From NCBI GenBank assembly GCA_016717655.1, contig JADKFC010000006.1, positions 124,001-188,000 on the forward strand: a stretch of 64,000 bases of DNA, written 5' to 3'. The DNA is from Saprospiraceae bacterium (GTDB lineage Bacteria; Bacteroidota; Bacteroidia; Chitinophagales; Saprospiraceae). The first letter of the stretch is position 1, and each line of letters opens with the position of its first letter. Positions 17,454-26,634 of the stretch are shown here, one piece after another. The position numbers and the translations under genes were made by a program. The notes beneath the pieces are model-generated. The model was not told where the DNA came from. It did not search any database and was given only the letters and a program-made list of their open reading frames with translations.

Positions 17454-18132
17454 GGTGTTTTGATTTCCTGTGTTTTAATACTTTGATAAAGACGGGAAGA
17501 GTAGTGATAAAAACAATGCCCAGTACAATAACCTCCAGGTGTTCGGTGAGGTCAAATTGGTAGTGGTTCAGAAAAAATTTATGAAGGTAATGGCCTGCTC
17601 CGAGCATAGAAAATGACCAGGCAACACAGCCGACAATATTGTACCACATAAATTTGGCATAGTCCATTTTAACGATGCCGGCTACAATAGGTGCAAAGGT
17701 GCGGACAAAGGGCACAAAACGCGCCACAATGATGGTGAATCCCCCATTTTCTTCGTAAAAATCGCTGGCTTGGCGCAGGTATCTTTGTTTGAAGAAAAAA
17801 CTATCCTTCCTTTTGTAAAGGGCAGGGCCGCTTTTTTTACCAAACCAATAACCAACGATATTGCCCAGGATTCCACATATGGTAACCAGGATTACGATCA
17901 TCATGAGATTGAGAAAATCGTTGTTCCAGTCATAAAGCCATTGAGCCAGTTTATTGCTGTAGATGCCGGCTACAAAAAGCAAAGAATCTCCGGGCAGGAA
18001 GAAGCCGGCAAACAAGCCGGTCTCTGCAAAAACAACGAACAGCAGCAGGAATAATCCACCGTGGTTGATGTACCACTGCGGTTGTAAGAGATCGGTCCAG
18101 TGAAAGGACATGAGTAAAAAGTTGTGTAGCAT
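17446..18132 (-). CDS. DedA family membrane protein
   Basis: 228 residues. The family core is clear: GLFAGFFLPGDSLLFVAGI, GNIVGYWFGKKSGPAL, FYEENGGFTIIVARFVPFVRTFAPIVAG and YNIVGCVAWSFSMLGAGHY. The F/L-PGD and the ARFVP..R motifs are the conserved functional residues. DedA proteins are inner-membrane lipid-flippase-like transporters affecting envelope homeostasis. The start may be MSFHWTDLLQ, seven codons in. It lies 6 bases after the dicarboxylate symporter gene and overlaps the MFS start. Confidence 0.93.
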   Translation of the reverse strand: MLHNFLLMSFHWTDLLQPQWYINHGGLFLLLFVVFAETGLFAGFFLPGDSLLFVAGIYSNKLAQWLYDWNNDFLNLMMIVILVTICGILGNIVGYWFGKKSGPALYKRKDSFFFKQRYLRQASDFYEENGGFTIIVARFVPFVRTFAPIVAGIVKMDYAKFMWYNIVGCVAWSFSMLGAGHYLHKFFLNHYQFDLTEHLEVIVLGIVFITTLPVFIKVLKHRKSKHHE

Positions 18133-18138
18133 AAAATA

Positions 18139-19511
18139 TTATTCTTCGTAAGCCAAGGCTTTTTGGTCATCAAATTCGCCCTCCCATCGTGCAATGACGC
18201 AGGAGGCAAGCGTGTTGCCCACAACATTGACAGAGGTGCGGGCCATGTCCATCAATTCATCGATGCCGTAAATGGCCATGATCGGCCACAACGGAAGGTT
18301 GAAGGTCGTTGCGGTTGCTATCAATATAACAAGCGAAGCCCTTGGCACTGCAGCCACCCCTTTGCTGGTGAGCATAAGAGAAAGACCAACCAAAAACTGC
18401 TCGCCAATGCCCCAATTATATCCTGCTGCCTGGGCCACAAAAATGGAGGCCAAAGATAAGTAAAGGGTGGTGCCATCCAGGTTGAAGGTATAGCCGGTAG
18501 GAATCACAAAGGATACAATGTGGCGGGGTACGCCGAATCGTTCCATATTCTCCAAAGCAGTAGGCAATGCAGAATCAGAGCTCGTTGTAGCAAAGGCTAT
18601 GGAAACAGGTTCCTTGATGGCTTTTACAAAATTTTTAATTGGAATTTTAATAAAAAGTGCAATGGGCAGCAAAACAAGAAGGATGAAGGCGGTCAATGCC
18701 ATGTAGAGGGTACACAGCAGTAAAAACAAATTTTTGAGAATATCTACACCGAGGTGTCCTACGGTAACAGCGATGGCAGCTCCCACACCAAAAGGCGCAA
18801 AATACATGATGATGTTGGTAAACTTAAACATGGTTTCGGCCATGCTTTCCGTAAACTCCAACATCGGCCTCTTTTTTGATTCTGAGAGCATGGCAAGCGC
18901 GATACCGAATAAAACAGAAAACACCACGATCGGCAACACATTTTCCCTCATAAACTGATTTGATGATGTTTTCAGGAAAAATGTCAATGATGTGGTCTTG
19001 CCATGTTTTAATCTTTGTTTCCGGTAACTCCCTCAACAACGATTCCGGAACTTTAATGCCGATACCAGCTTGGGTTAGGTTGATAAAAACAATCCGATGG
19101 CAAGGGCTAAGGTGGTTACAACTTCGAAATACAAGATTGACTTCCATCCCATTCTACCCACTTGTTTGAGATTGGCGTGACCGGCAATGCCTACCACCAG
19201 CGTGGCAAAAAGAAGAGGTGCCACAATGGTTTTGACCATGCGAAGGAAGATTTTACTCAAAAAACTGGAGGTTTTGTGAAAAATCAGGAAAATCCAGGCC
19301 AATGGCTATCCCAATCACCATGGCTACCAGGATCCAGGTAGTGAGGGAGCGCTTATTATAGGCATAAATTGAGAAGTACACCAGTAAAAAACCATCTTGA
19401 TGCCATTAAGACCCCAGGATTGAGGGGGGTCATGTACTCATGTACAACGTGCAGAGCGGCCGTTATGGTCAAAAGAATCAGGGTCAGTAATGTCCACCTC
19501 TGTTTTGGCAT
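18139..19511 (-). pseudogene. Dicarboxylate/amino acid:cation symporter (DAACS), five frameshifts as read
   Basis: Sodium- or proton-coupled uptake of dicarboxylates or acidic amino acids. Intact C-terminal part (18139 to about 18945) carries FATTSSDSALPTALENMERFG, PTGYTFNLDGTTLY and SKGVAAVPRASLVI, the substrate- and cation-binding core. Upstream, homology passes between frames. SVYEG must become SVYEEN at about 18945 (GGG to GG). GLFLST must continue as FFINLTQAGIGIK at about 19085-19089 (T5 to T6). NLQF joins FLSKIFLRMVKTIVAP at 19259-19264 (6 to 5 bases). KMVF joins LLVYFSIYAYNKRSLTTW near 19391-19396, and HEYMTP joins PQSWGLNGI near 19424-19429 (C6 to C7). The start proposed is the ATG of MPKQRWTLLTLIL. 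Rebuilt, it is a full-length transporter of about 457 residues. All breaks are in base runs. Confidence 0.85.
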
Positions 19512-19680
19512 AAGCTGAGTTTTAGGTAGGCCAAAACTAAACAATTTACCTGAAATCTGGTAATAGTTCAATGCTTCGGGAAAAATGCTTTGGCAGGTGC
19601 CAAAAAGACCTCGTAGTGTAACCCATGTCACCACGGCTGTTAAAAAATCGATTTACTTTCACCTTCTAAATAATGAGCAA

Positions 19681-19773
19681 ATGAGTACCTTCATTTTTGT
19701 GATCGTGATGCTTCACCTGGTAGCCGGTTTCGGTTTTATGGTGTACAAGTTGAGTTCAAAAAAGAAATCTTGA
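19681..19773 (+). CDS. Possible 30-residue single-helix membrane peptide
   Basis: A short frame starting ATG AGT ACC encodes one strongly hydrophobic helix (TFIFVIVMLHLVAGFGFMVY) followed by a basic tail (KLSSKKKS) and a TGA stop. It lies between the divergent symporter gene and the convergent acetyltransferase gene. The in-out charge pattern and the clean start favour a real small membrane protein. No family is identified, and chance cannot be excluded at this length. Confidence 0.4.
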   Translation: MSTFIFVIVMLHLVAGFGFMVYKLSSKKKS

Positions 19774-19851
19774 TGAAGTCGTAAGTAGTTGACTGTAGGT
19801 AGTTTGATATGAAAATTAACTAAGCCCGCAACAGGCAATGAAAAATTACTG

Positions 19852-20412
19852 TCATATATCTGAGGGCTCCCAATCCAACCTTTTTGACCAATTTTCAGCA
19901 TTTATTGACATTACCCAACAATAGTCATCTCCAAAATATTTTTTCTCAACGGGAATAAAACCCAGTTTTTGATAAAATCGGATGGCCTTAACATTGGAAA
20001 CCAAGGGATCAATCAATACTTCTCTGACCCCTTCTTCCTCAAAACACATCTTCAGTGCCTGTGTCATCATCTGGGTGCCAAAGCCTTTGCCAATATTCTC
20101 AGCAAGGCCGATCCATATGTCAATAGCGCGGTATCCTTCTCCGATCTCACCCCAATAATGGGTATCTTCGTGTTTCGGGTCAATTATCTGCATAAAACCT
20201 ACAGGCTTGCCTTGCCATTCAGCTATGATTTGTTTTCTCCAGATAGGTTCTCTTGTCAATTCACTGTCCCAGTTCCAAGCATCATCAGGATCGCTATCCA
20301 TCACATGGGGCTGGGTGTCCCAATATTTTAATACCTCTGCATCTTCCGCATTGGCAAGCCTTAAGGTAATCATTTCTTTCATGTAGGTTGGATTTAAAAT
20401 GGTTAGACTCAA
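19852..20412 (-). CDS. GNAT family N-acetyltransferase (aminoglycoside 6'-acetyltransferase-like)
   Basis: 186 residues, possibly starting ten codons later at MKEMITLRLANAEDAEVLKYW. The acetyl-CoA binding loop is ENIGKGFGTQMM (Q/R-x-x-G-x-G/A type), followed by VLIDPLVSNVKAIRFYQKLGFIPVEKKYF, the usual C-terminal half. The PDDAWNWDSEL and DIWIGLAENIGKG segments recall AAC(6')-Ib-like acetyltransferases, but resistance function cannot be claimed. It lies 3 bases before the reconstructed end of the fucosidase gene on the same strand and may be read with it. Confidence 0.85.
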   Translation of the reverse strand: MSLTILNPTYMKEMITLRLANAEDAEVLKYWDTQPHVMDSDPDDAWNWDSELTREPIWRKQIIAEWQGKPVGFMQIIDPKHEDTHYWGEIGEGYRAIDIWIGLAENIGKGFGTQMMTQALKMCFEEEGVREVLIDPLVSNVKAIRFYQKLGFIPVEKKYFGDDYCWVMSINAENWSKRLDWEPSDI

Positions 20413-20415
20413 AAA

Positions 20416-21872
20416 TCAATAAACAGCAAGATGGGATAAAACCGGGCATGCTTTAGCATCCAGAATTTGGATTCGAATTTTTGGGTTTTGATAGGATCGA
20501 TTTTAATATTCTTTTATAGCCAATGGTGGTGCCCTGGCTACCTCCTTCCACTGTCCGTTTTCCAAGGTTTCTACCATAAAAGCCTTTATTCGCTGTCCCA
20601 GGGGAATATACTCCTGTATAACAAGGTATTTGACAAATTCTTCTTTTTGAAATTGATTTCGATCTGAGAGGCTACTACTTCATCATCAGTTGCCCAATAG
20701 GTTTTATCATTGTTGTCGATCAGTTTAATGCCTGAATATCGGTCAGATCTTCCTCTTGTATTGGAAACTTCAATAGTAGCTTGATTTGTGAGATTGGTTT
20801 TGAATTCAGTGTTAAGAATATTTTAAAACCGGCCAGGGGCTTGCACATCCGTTTCGTGAAAAAGCCCTCTTCTGTCAGGTGGGATGTTTAATAGCATGTT
20901 GGAACCCCTGCCCACAGATGTAAGATAGATGTCAAAAAGCTGTTCAGGTGATTTCACTTTTGTATCTTCAGCGGCATGATAAAACCATCCCGGTCTGATG
21001 GAAAAGTCGCACTCTGCAGGTATCCAATGGCTGCCATCTTCACTTCCGGTTTCCAGCAGTCCTTCAATGCCGCTTTGACCTGCATACAGGGTATCAGGTG
21101 TAAGGGTGTTCCAGTTGGTTATTCCGGCCCTCCCTTTTTCATTGCCTACCCATCGGATGTTGGGACCTGCATCACTAAAATAAAGTACCCGGGGCTCTAT
21201 GCCCGTCACCATTTTAAGGGTGCTTGGCCAATCATAGTAGGTAGCCCTATCGATGTGGCGGCTCTCCCTTGCCCCACCATAATAGCCGTCACCTCCATTG
21301 GCTCCATCAAACCACATTTCAGTTATTGGGCCGTATTGAGTAAAAAGCTCTTTGAGCTGATTGCGGTAATATTGCACATACATCTCACTGCCATAATGCG
21401 CATGGTTGCGGTCCCATGGAGAAAGATAAATACCGAATTTAAGTCCGAATTTTTTAGCTGCATCACTGGTCTCTTTAACTACATCACCCTTGCCATTCTT
21501 ATAAGGACTATTCTTAACCGAGTGTTCTGTGTATTTACTTGGCCACAGGCAAAACCCATCATGGTGTTTGGTGGTAAGAATAATCATCTTAAAGCCGGCG
21601 TCTTTTAAGACTTCAGCCCATTGTTCTGTATTTAGTGAAGTAGGGTTGAACACCGTTTCGCTCTCATCTCCATAACCCCATTCTTTGTCTGTAAAAGTAT
21701 TGGTTGTAAAATGAACAAAGGCGGTCAGCTCCATCTTGTGCCATTCCAGCTGCTGTGGGCTGGGTAGGGGACCAACAGGGGCAGGCGGCTTAACTTGCAA
21801 TACCTGAGCGGAGACAGGAGCAAAGCAGATCCATAAAAAAAGGTAGATAAATGATTTCATATGGAAAAACAA
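20416..21872 (-). pseudogene. Alpha-L-fucosidase (GH29), C-terminal third frameshifted as read
   Basis: Exported glycosidase releasing L-fucose. A signal peptide (MKSFIYLFLWICFAPVSA) is followed by the GH29 catalytic domain: MELTAFVHFTTNTFTDKEWG, LTTKHHDGFCLWPS, FGIYLSPWDRN and ITEMWFDGANG, where Asp is the usual nucleophile. The first frame stops after NIPPDRRGLFHETDVQAPGRF. Homology continues beyond it as LAGFKNILNTEFKTN, YWATDDEVVASQIEINF, VIQEYIPLGQRIKAF, ARGTTIGYKRILK and KIRIQILDAKACPVLSHLAVY, ending at 20416. This needs six single-base corrections, all in base runs (near 20837, 20822, 20644-20648, 20532-20534, 20501-20504 and 20478-20482). The rebuilt length of about 485 residues is normal. 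Likely consensus errors. Confidence 0.88.
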
Positions 21873-22277
21873 TTGAGCTTTGTATCGACAAAATTATTCA
21901 TATAAACACCTAATTTTCGTTTTCATAACAATTAATTATAAAAGGTCATCCTACTTTTGAAGATATAAAGTGCTTAGGCATCTAAAATGGATGGTGATGT
22001 CAAGTTGCAAAGGAAGTTTTATTAATTTTTACCACTTTGATTATTCTTAGCATCATAATATATTGTTGAAAATTAAAAATTATCAAAATAAAAGACTGAA
22101 AACAGGAGAAAATGTTAAGACATATTTTAAATCAATAAGGATTGTCTAGTGAAATTCAAATATTATTTGGTTTTAGGTTTTTAAGTTTGGAAACTGAGAA
22201 AATTTATTAAAATTCATATTAAATAATATTATAATATGTTTACCTTTACCTTTATTCATTAATTAAATATTTCATAT
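21873..22277. other. AT-rich intergenic region between divergent genes
   Basis: About 405 bases, very AT-rich, upstream of both the fucosidase (minus) and a lipoprotein (plus), so it should hold two promoters. TAAGTTTG at 22182-22189 matches the Bacteroidota -7 consensus TAnnTTTG, but no TTG lies at the right spacing. No RNA gene or repeat was recognised. Confidence 0.5.
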
Positions 22278-22799
22278 ATGAAAAAGTTACTTAGAATGCC
22301 GAAAAAAGGTTTACTGTTATGGATGCTATTTGGTATGGCCATAATGGTTTCATCTTGTAGTAAAGATGAAGAGAAGGACTCTTGTACAAATTTTACCACC
22401 TCTGATAAAGAGCTAACAGTGAATGGAAATTCAGAGTTGATATCGGTTGCCCAGCAATTGATCAGTGCTGGCTTTGATGGTAACATCTACCAAATGCAAA
22501 TTGCTACGGTTTCCAGTGATTGTAATGAGCTTCATACAATCAATTTAAACATAGAGATCCCGGCGGCCTCAAAACTTAATGGAACTTACAAAATTGTAGA
22601 TTTTTTTGATGCAGGGCTGGGAGATGCATTTGGAGCTTATGCGATTCAAAAAATTTCTCCCGTCAGTCAATCGCTGGAAGAACTGTCATCGGGTACAGTA
22701 AAAATTACAGATAAAGGAAGTAAGTTGTACACGTTCGATATAAATGCAAAAACAATAGGAGGTTCAACTATCAGTTTCAAAGGTGATGTACAATTTTAA
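22278..22799 (+). CDS. Lipoprotein of unknown function
   Basis: 173 residues. The signal peptide ends in the lipobox VSSC (GMAIMVSSCSKDEE) and is followed by a charged spacer, so the mature protein is a lipoprotein. The rest is beta-rich (GNIYQMQIATVSSD, TINLNIEIPAASKLNGTYKI, STISFKGDVQF) and resembles small Bacteroidota lipoproteins with a single beta domain. No family was recognised. The gene is monocistronic, with an AT-rich leader and a terminator directly behind it. Confidence 0.8.
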   Translation: MKKLLRMPKKGLLLWMLFGMAIMVSSCSKDEEKDSCTNFTTSDKELTVNGNSELISVAQQLISAGFDGNIYQMQIATVSSDCNELHTINLNIEIPAASKLNGTYKIVDFFDAGLGDAFGAYAIQKISPVSQSLEELSSGTVKITDKGSKLYTFDINAKTIGGSTISFKGDVQF

Positions 22800-22815
22800 T
22801 AAATAATATTTGGCA

Positions 22816-22857
22816 AAAAAGAAGGCCGACTTATTGATGAGTCGGCCTTTTTTTATT
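22816..22857. terminator. Bidirectional rho-independent terminator
   Basis: AAGGCCGACT and AGTCGGCCTT form a perfect 10-bp stem around a loop of about 8 bases. A T tract follows on the plus strand, and an interrupted A-rich tract before the stem serves the minus strand. It lies between the plus-strand lipoprotein gene and the end of the minus-strand T9SS gene. Confidence 0.88.
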
Positions 22858-22995
22858 GATGCAGCCCATAAATTTCAGGTGCCAAAAAAGCCCCACCTCA
22901 TCCTCCATTTGATTCGGGTTTCAGAAGCGGGGCTACAGTCACTCTGCGTTCGGGATTCAACAAAAAATCGGGGTAAACTTCAACATGAAAAGACT

Positions 22996-24767
22996 TTATC
23001 TGGAAAAATATTTATACGCCTGCGATTGTTTTTCATTGCTTACATGAATGATATACAATTGGTTATGCAAATGGGTTGTTTTCCAGTTCAATGACTCATT
23101 ATAACTCATTTGTAATCTATCTATAACCCTGCCATTGATATCGCTTATGATTACCTTGACATTGGTGGCATGTGTTGTTAGCTTAAATCCTCCTTCATTG
23201 GGTTCAAAAGACCAGGGAACATTTTTTTCAGTGGCGGGTCCCGTTGATGCCGTTGTGGAAGCACGCCTCCATCCCCTTCTTTTAAAATTATTTGCTGCCT
23301 TGTTGAGATCGATCAAAGGCTGGATATCAGGACAGGGTGGCTTACATTGGGAGCCGTTTGTATAGCGGTCATCACCTCATCAATGGCTCCCGGCAAAAGA
23401 GGCCCGCTTCCGGTGGACATCAACATTCTTAAATCAGATGGCGGCATGTTGGCTGTGCACATACTCCATCCTAAAACATCTGCTGGATTGGCATTAAAAA
23501 CATAATTAGTAGTGTCTGTCGATCCCGGGTTGTATCCACTACCTCCAATGGTCACCGGTACATTGGCAGCCCATTTGCCTATCATTTTGTAATAAAAATT
23601 GGAATCCTGGCCATCCGGATCACATGTGATGGGGTCCACAGAACCCACACTGCAATTATTCAAATAAAGGGAAGAGGTAAGACCACTGCGAACCCATACA
23701 CCTGAATCTATAGCAAAATCAACGTAGTCCAGTCCATCCAGATAGGAAATACCGGTAATAGGAATTTCACTACCAAATGTAGAAACACCATTGCAAAGAT
23801 CAGCGGGCATTCCATCCACCGCATCGGTATTGTAAAAATAGATCATGTTGTGCGATGAAGAGGTTCCAACAAAATCATCAAGATAACAGCCTAAATCGGG
23901 ATCAAACCAGAGTGAAAATCTGCTATCGTAAAGCGTTTCGGCACCTTTGTAGATGAGTTTGTGCTGGTAAAATGTAGTTGTTTCAAGGCTGTCCTGACTA
24001 TGATAGTCAAAAGCAACCTGATAGATCTCCATATCTAAGGGAAGACCAAATGAGAGGGAGTTGGCACTGCCTCTATCATTTAGAATACTTAAACTAAGTC
24101 TGTCAGGAAAAGTAGCTACTACATCCTCAAATGTATTGATCTGTGCCCCATAAGGATCTAGTATCGGGAGGTCGCCTGAACATGGATCATATAGGCCATC
24201 TCCATCGTTATCGAAAAATGAAGCAACAGTATGATCAGGAAGTTTAAACCCATGGATGGACTCAAAATTGGGATTATTCCTACCAGGCCATCCTAGAATA
24301 CTTTTGGGTAATTTGTCGCAGTTATCTTTATTAATACTGCCGTCGCTATTATACATAAGTGCAATGGCTGTCAAAAAATCTGCTCTGTCGACAATAAAAA
24401 ATTGATCCCAATTTTTGCAATGGCTGGCAGTGGTAACTGCACCATTTTCTGGAATAGGTCCAGGGATCCAGTCTGATTTGTTGTTATTTGTGACATAGGT
24501 TGTGCCTGAAAAACGGGGCTTTCCATCTTTGTCAACGGCAGCCATCCAAATTCCTCCGGTATATATTAGGGAAACAGGCTCATTATTAACCAGAAAACTA
24601 TATCCTGACTCACCACTACCATTGTTGAGAAAGGCTCCAGAGGTTGATAGATGTTGAATAATATTTCCCGAGGGATAATTATATTGGGCAGTGCCAGGCT
24701 GACATACTTGTTGAGCGAAAGTAAGCTGGCTTATCAATGTGATGAAGAAGAAAAGATATTTTTTCAT
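22996..24767 (-). pseudogene. Secreted protein with T9SS sorting domain, one frameshift as read
   Basis: About 590 residues once joined. Signal peptide MKKYLFFFITLISQLTFAQQ, then a large domain with conserved aromatic and acidic segments (GGIWMAAVDKDGKPRFSG, YNSDGSINKDNCDKLP, FFDNDGDGLYDPCSGD). FFDNDGDGLYDP resembles a calcium-binding loop. The frame ends at VSHPVLISSL, but a one-base restoration at about 23332-23336 continues as CPDIQPLIDLNKAANNF. The T9SS type A sorting domain follows (VKVIISDINGRVIDRL, LYIIHVSNEKQSQAYKYFSR). It is therefore exported through T9SS and probably surface-attached. The function of the large domain is unknown. Confidence 0.78.
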
Positions 24768-24988
24768 GGGCTTAATTTTAATACAAAGATAGAGTAATTG
24801 TTACCATCTGTATGTCGCCATATAACACACGTAGAAATGCCAAAGACGCGGAGCGGACATGTGGAATCAAAGACCAATATTAGAAGCCTAACTATCTCTT
24901 TAACGATAGCAAATCTTTGATTAAATATAATTTAATCTTCATTGTGCAATTACTTTTGTAACATAGTGGTATAAAAAAAACAAAAAAG

Positions 24989-26599
24989 CTATTTTGGTTT
25001 TACAAAGCCTTCATGAATGGGTTGAATCAATTTTGCAAAATGAATAAGTCTCTTTTCAGAAAACAGAGGACCTACCACCTGGACAGCAATGGGCAGGCCT
25101 TCCTTGTTTAAGCCCAGAGGAATGGTAAGGGCTGGATGACCTGTGGCATTAAAACACATGGAATAATGAAAATGACCCCAATATTCCATTTTTATGCCAT
25201 CAACTGCCATTGGTAAGTGGTCGATGTTTTTTTGAAATGCTGGCCCGGTACTGACCGGTAGAATCAGGAAATCATGTTTTTTGAAAAAGTTCTCAAGTGC
25301 TGCCGTTAATGTGTCCCTTCTTTGCAGAATTTTTTCGTATTCTTCTTCGTCAACATCGCCAATGCGTTGAATGCCTTCACTCATATCAATTTTGAGAGGA
25401 GTTCCGCTTGAAAATTCTTGTTTGATGAGTTGGCGAATGATCCAGGGTTGTTTGGCAAAGACCATATAAGCCATAAGTAGCATATGCATTTGTCGCATTT
25501 CTGCAAAATTATTGGGTTGGACATTGTCTGTTTCCACCCCTTTACTTTTAAGAGCTGATACCAAATTATTTAGTTTCTCTTTCACTGATGATGAAACAGG
25601 GATCTTGTCATTTCCAAATTTCCACTCATCCAGGTAGGCCACTTTGTACTGGTCGAGTGTTTTGTTTTCATCTACCTCAAGCCATTGGTTATTTTGATGC
25701 CAAGGCTTGATCAAGGCCTTCCATCCCAGCTCAATGTCATCAATGGTTCTGGCCATAGGACCTGCTACGGCCATCCTGAAATAATGATGGTTCCCTGTCG
25801 TGTCTGGCGAAGATCCAAATTTCTTTCCCATGCTGCCTTCTGTAGTTTTTAAACCATAAATACCACAAAATGCGGCAGGAATTCTAATGCTTCCTCCCAT
25901 ATCACCACCGAGGCTAAGCGGGCAAAAGCCTGACGCTATGGCAGCTGCTCCTCCTCCTGTACTCCCACCAGGTACTCTGTTTTTGTCGTATGGATTATTG
26001 GCCTCGGGATACAAGTCACCATTGGTCTGCATGTCGATCAATAGTCGTGGCACATTGGTTGTGCCCAGAATAATTGCACCTTCGTTTACCCACGCATCCA
26101 CCACTTTTGCATTTCGGGGAGCAATAAAGCCTTGAAACTGCTCAGAATTCCAAGTGTTGGGTTTTCCCTTCACCCAAAACTCTTCTTTAATGCACACAGG
26201 CACACCATGTAAGCTACCAAGGGTTTCTCCTGAAAGCACTTTGCGGTCAGCCTCTGCAGCTGCTATCAGTGCTTCTTTTTCGAATAGCCATACGAATGCA
26301 TTGGTTTTGTAATTATTGTTTTTAATATAATGGATCAATTCCCGGATAATGGCTAGGGAGGTTGCTTCTTTTTCTTTGATCATTTTGGCTAGCTCTGTAG
26401 CCGATTTAAAAATATATTTGCCCTCGCATGGAAATTCAACTTTTGGTTTTTGAAACAGTTCGGTCTGAAGTACAGGTGGCTCGCCCATGGGTTTTGGCAT
26501 TAGGCTCCAAATGTAAATGGCAACAATTAGCCCACATAAAATAAGTGAGCCAACCATGATTCCAATCCATTTTAATACTTTTTTTAAATTTGGTTTCAT
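24989..26599 (-). CDS. Membrane-anchored amidase signature family hydrolase
   Basis: 536 residues. One N-terminal transmembrane helix (about 12-32) precedes the amidase signature domain. The Ser-cisSer-Lys triad is complete: Lys138 in HGVPVCIKEEF, Ser213 in PGGSTGGGAAA and Ser237 in GGDMGGSIRIPAAFCGIYG. The Lys-Ser and Ser-Ser spacings (75 and 24) are the same as in fatty acid amide hydrolase, and the N-terminal anchor is also reminiscent of that enzyme. It hydrolyses an amide bond; the substrate could be a fatty amide, peptide amide or other carboxamide. It lies downstream of the two-component regulator gene on the same strand. Confidence 0.9.
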   Translation of the reverse strand: MKPNLKKVLKWIGIMVGSLILCGLIVAIYIWSLMPKPMGEPPVLQTELFQKPKVEFPCEGKYIFKSATELAKMIKEKEATSLAIIRELIHYIKNNNYKTNAFVWLFEKEALIAAAEADRKVLSGETLGSLHGVPVCIKEEFWVKGKPNTWNSEQFQGFIAPRNAKVVDAWVNEGAIILGTTNVPRLLIDMQTNGDLYPEANNPYDKNRVPGGSTGGGAAAIASGFCPLSLGGDMGGSIRIPAAFCGIYGLKTTEGSMGKKFGSSPDTTGNHHYFRMAVAGPMARTIDDIELGWKALIKPWHQNNQWLEVDENKTLDQYKVAYLDEWKFGNDKIPVSSSVKEKLNNLVSALKSKGVETDNVQPNNFAEMRQMHMLLMAYMVFAKQPWIIRQLIKQEFSSGTPLKIDMSEGIQRIGDVDEEEYEKILQRRDTLTAALENFFKKHDFLILPVSTGPAFQKNIDHLPMAVDGIKMEYWGHFHYSMCFNATGHPALTIPLGLNKEGLPIAVQVVGPLFSEKRLIHFAKLIQPIHEGFVKPK

Positions 26600-26634
26600 T
26601 TTTATATAATTGAATATTTCTTTGTTAATAATAC

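Noticed and set aside
19512..19634. N-terminal extension of the symporter up to 19634
   Set aside because: The added residues are not hydrophobic or family-like; the ATG at 19511 fits the rebuilt protein.
22182..22189. TAAGTTTG as promoter of the lipoprotein gene
   Set aside because: It matches the -7 element, but the nearest TTTG is 12 bases upstream, too close for a -33 element.
22810..23094. Plus-strand frame of 94 codons after the lipoprotein
   Set aside because: It covers the terminator hairpin and is antisense to the sorting domain of the T9SS protein.
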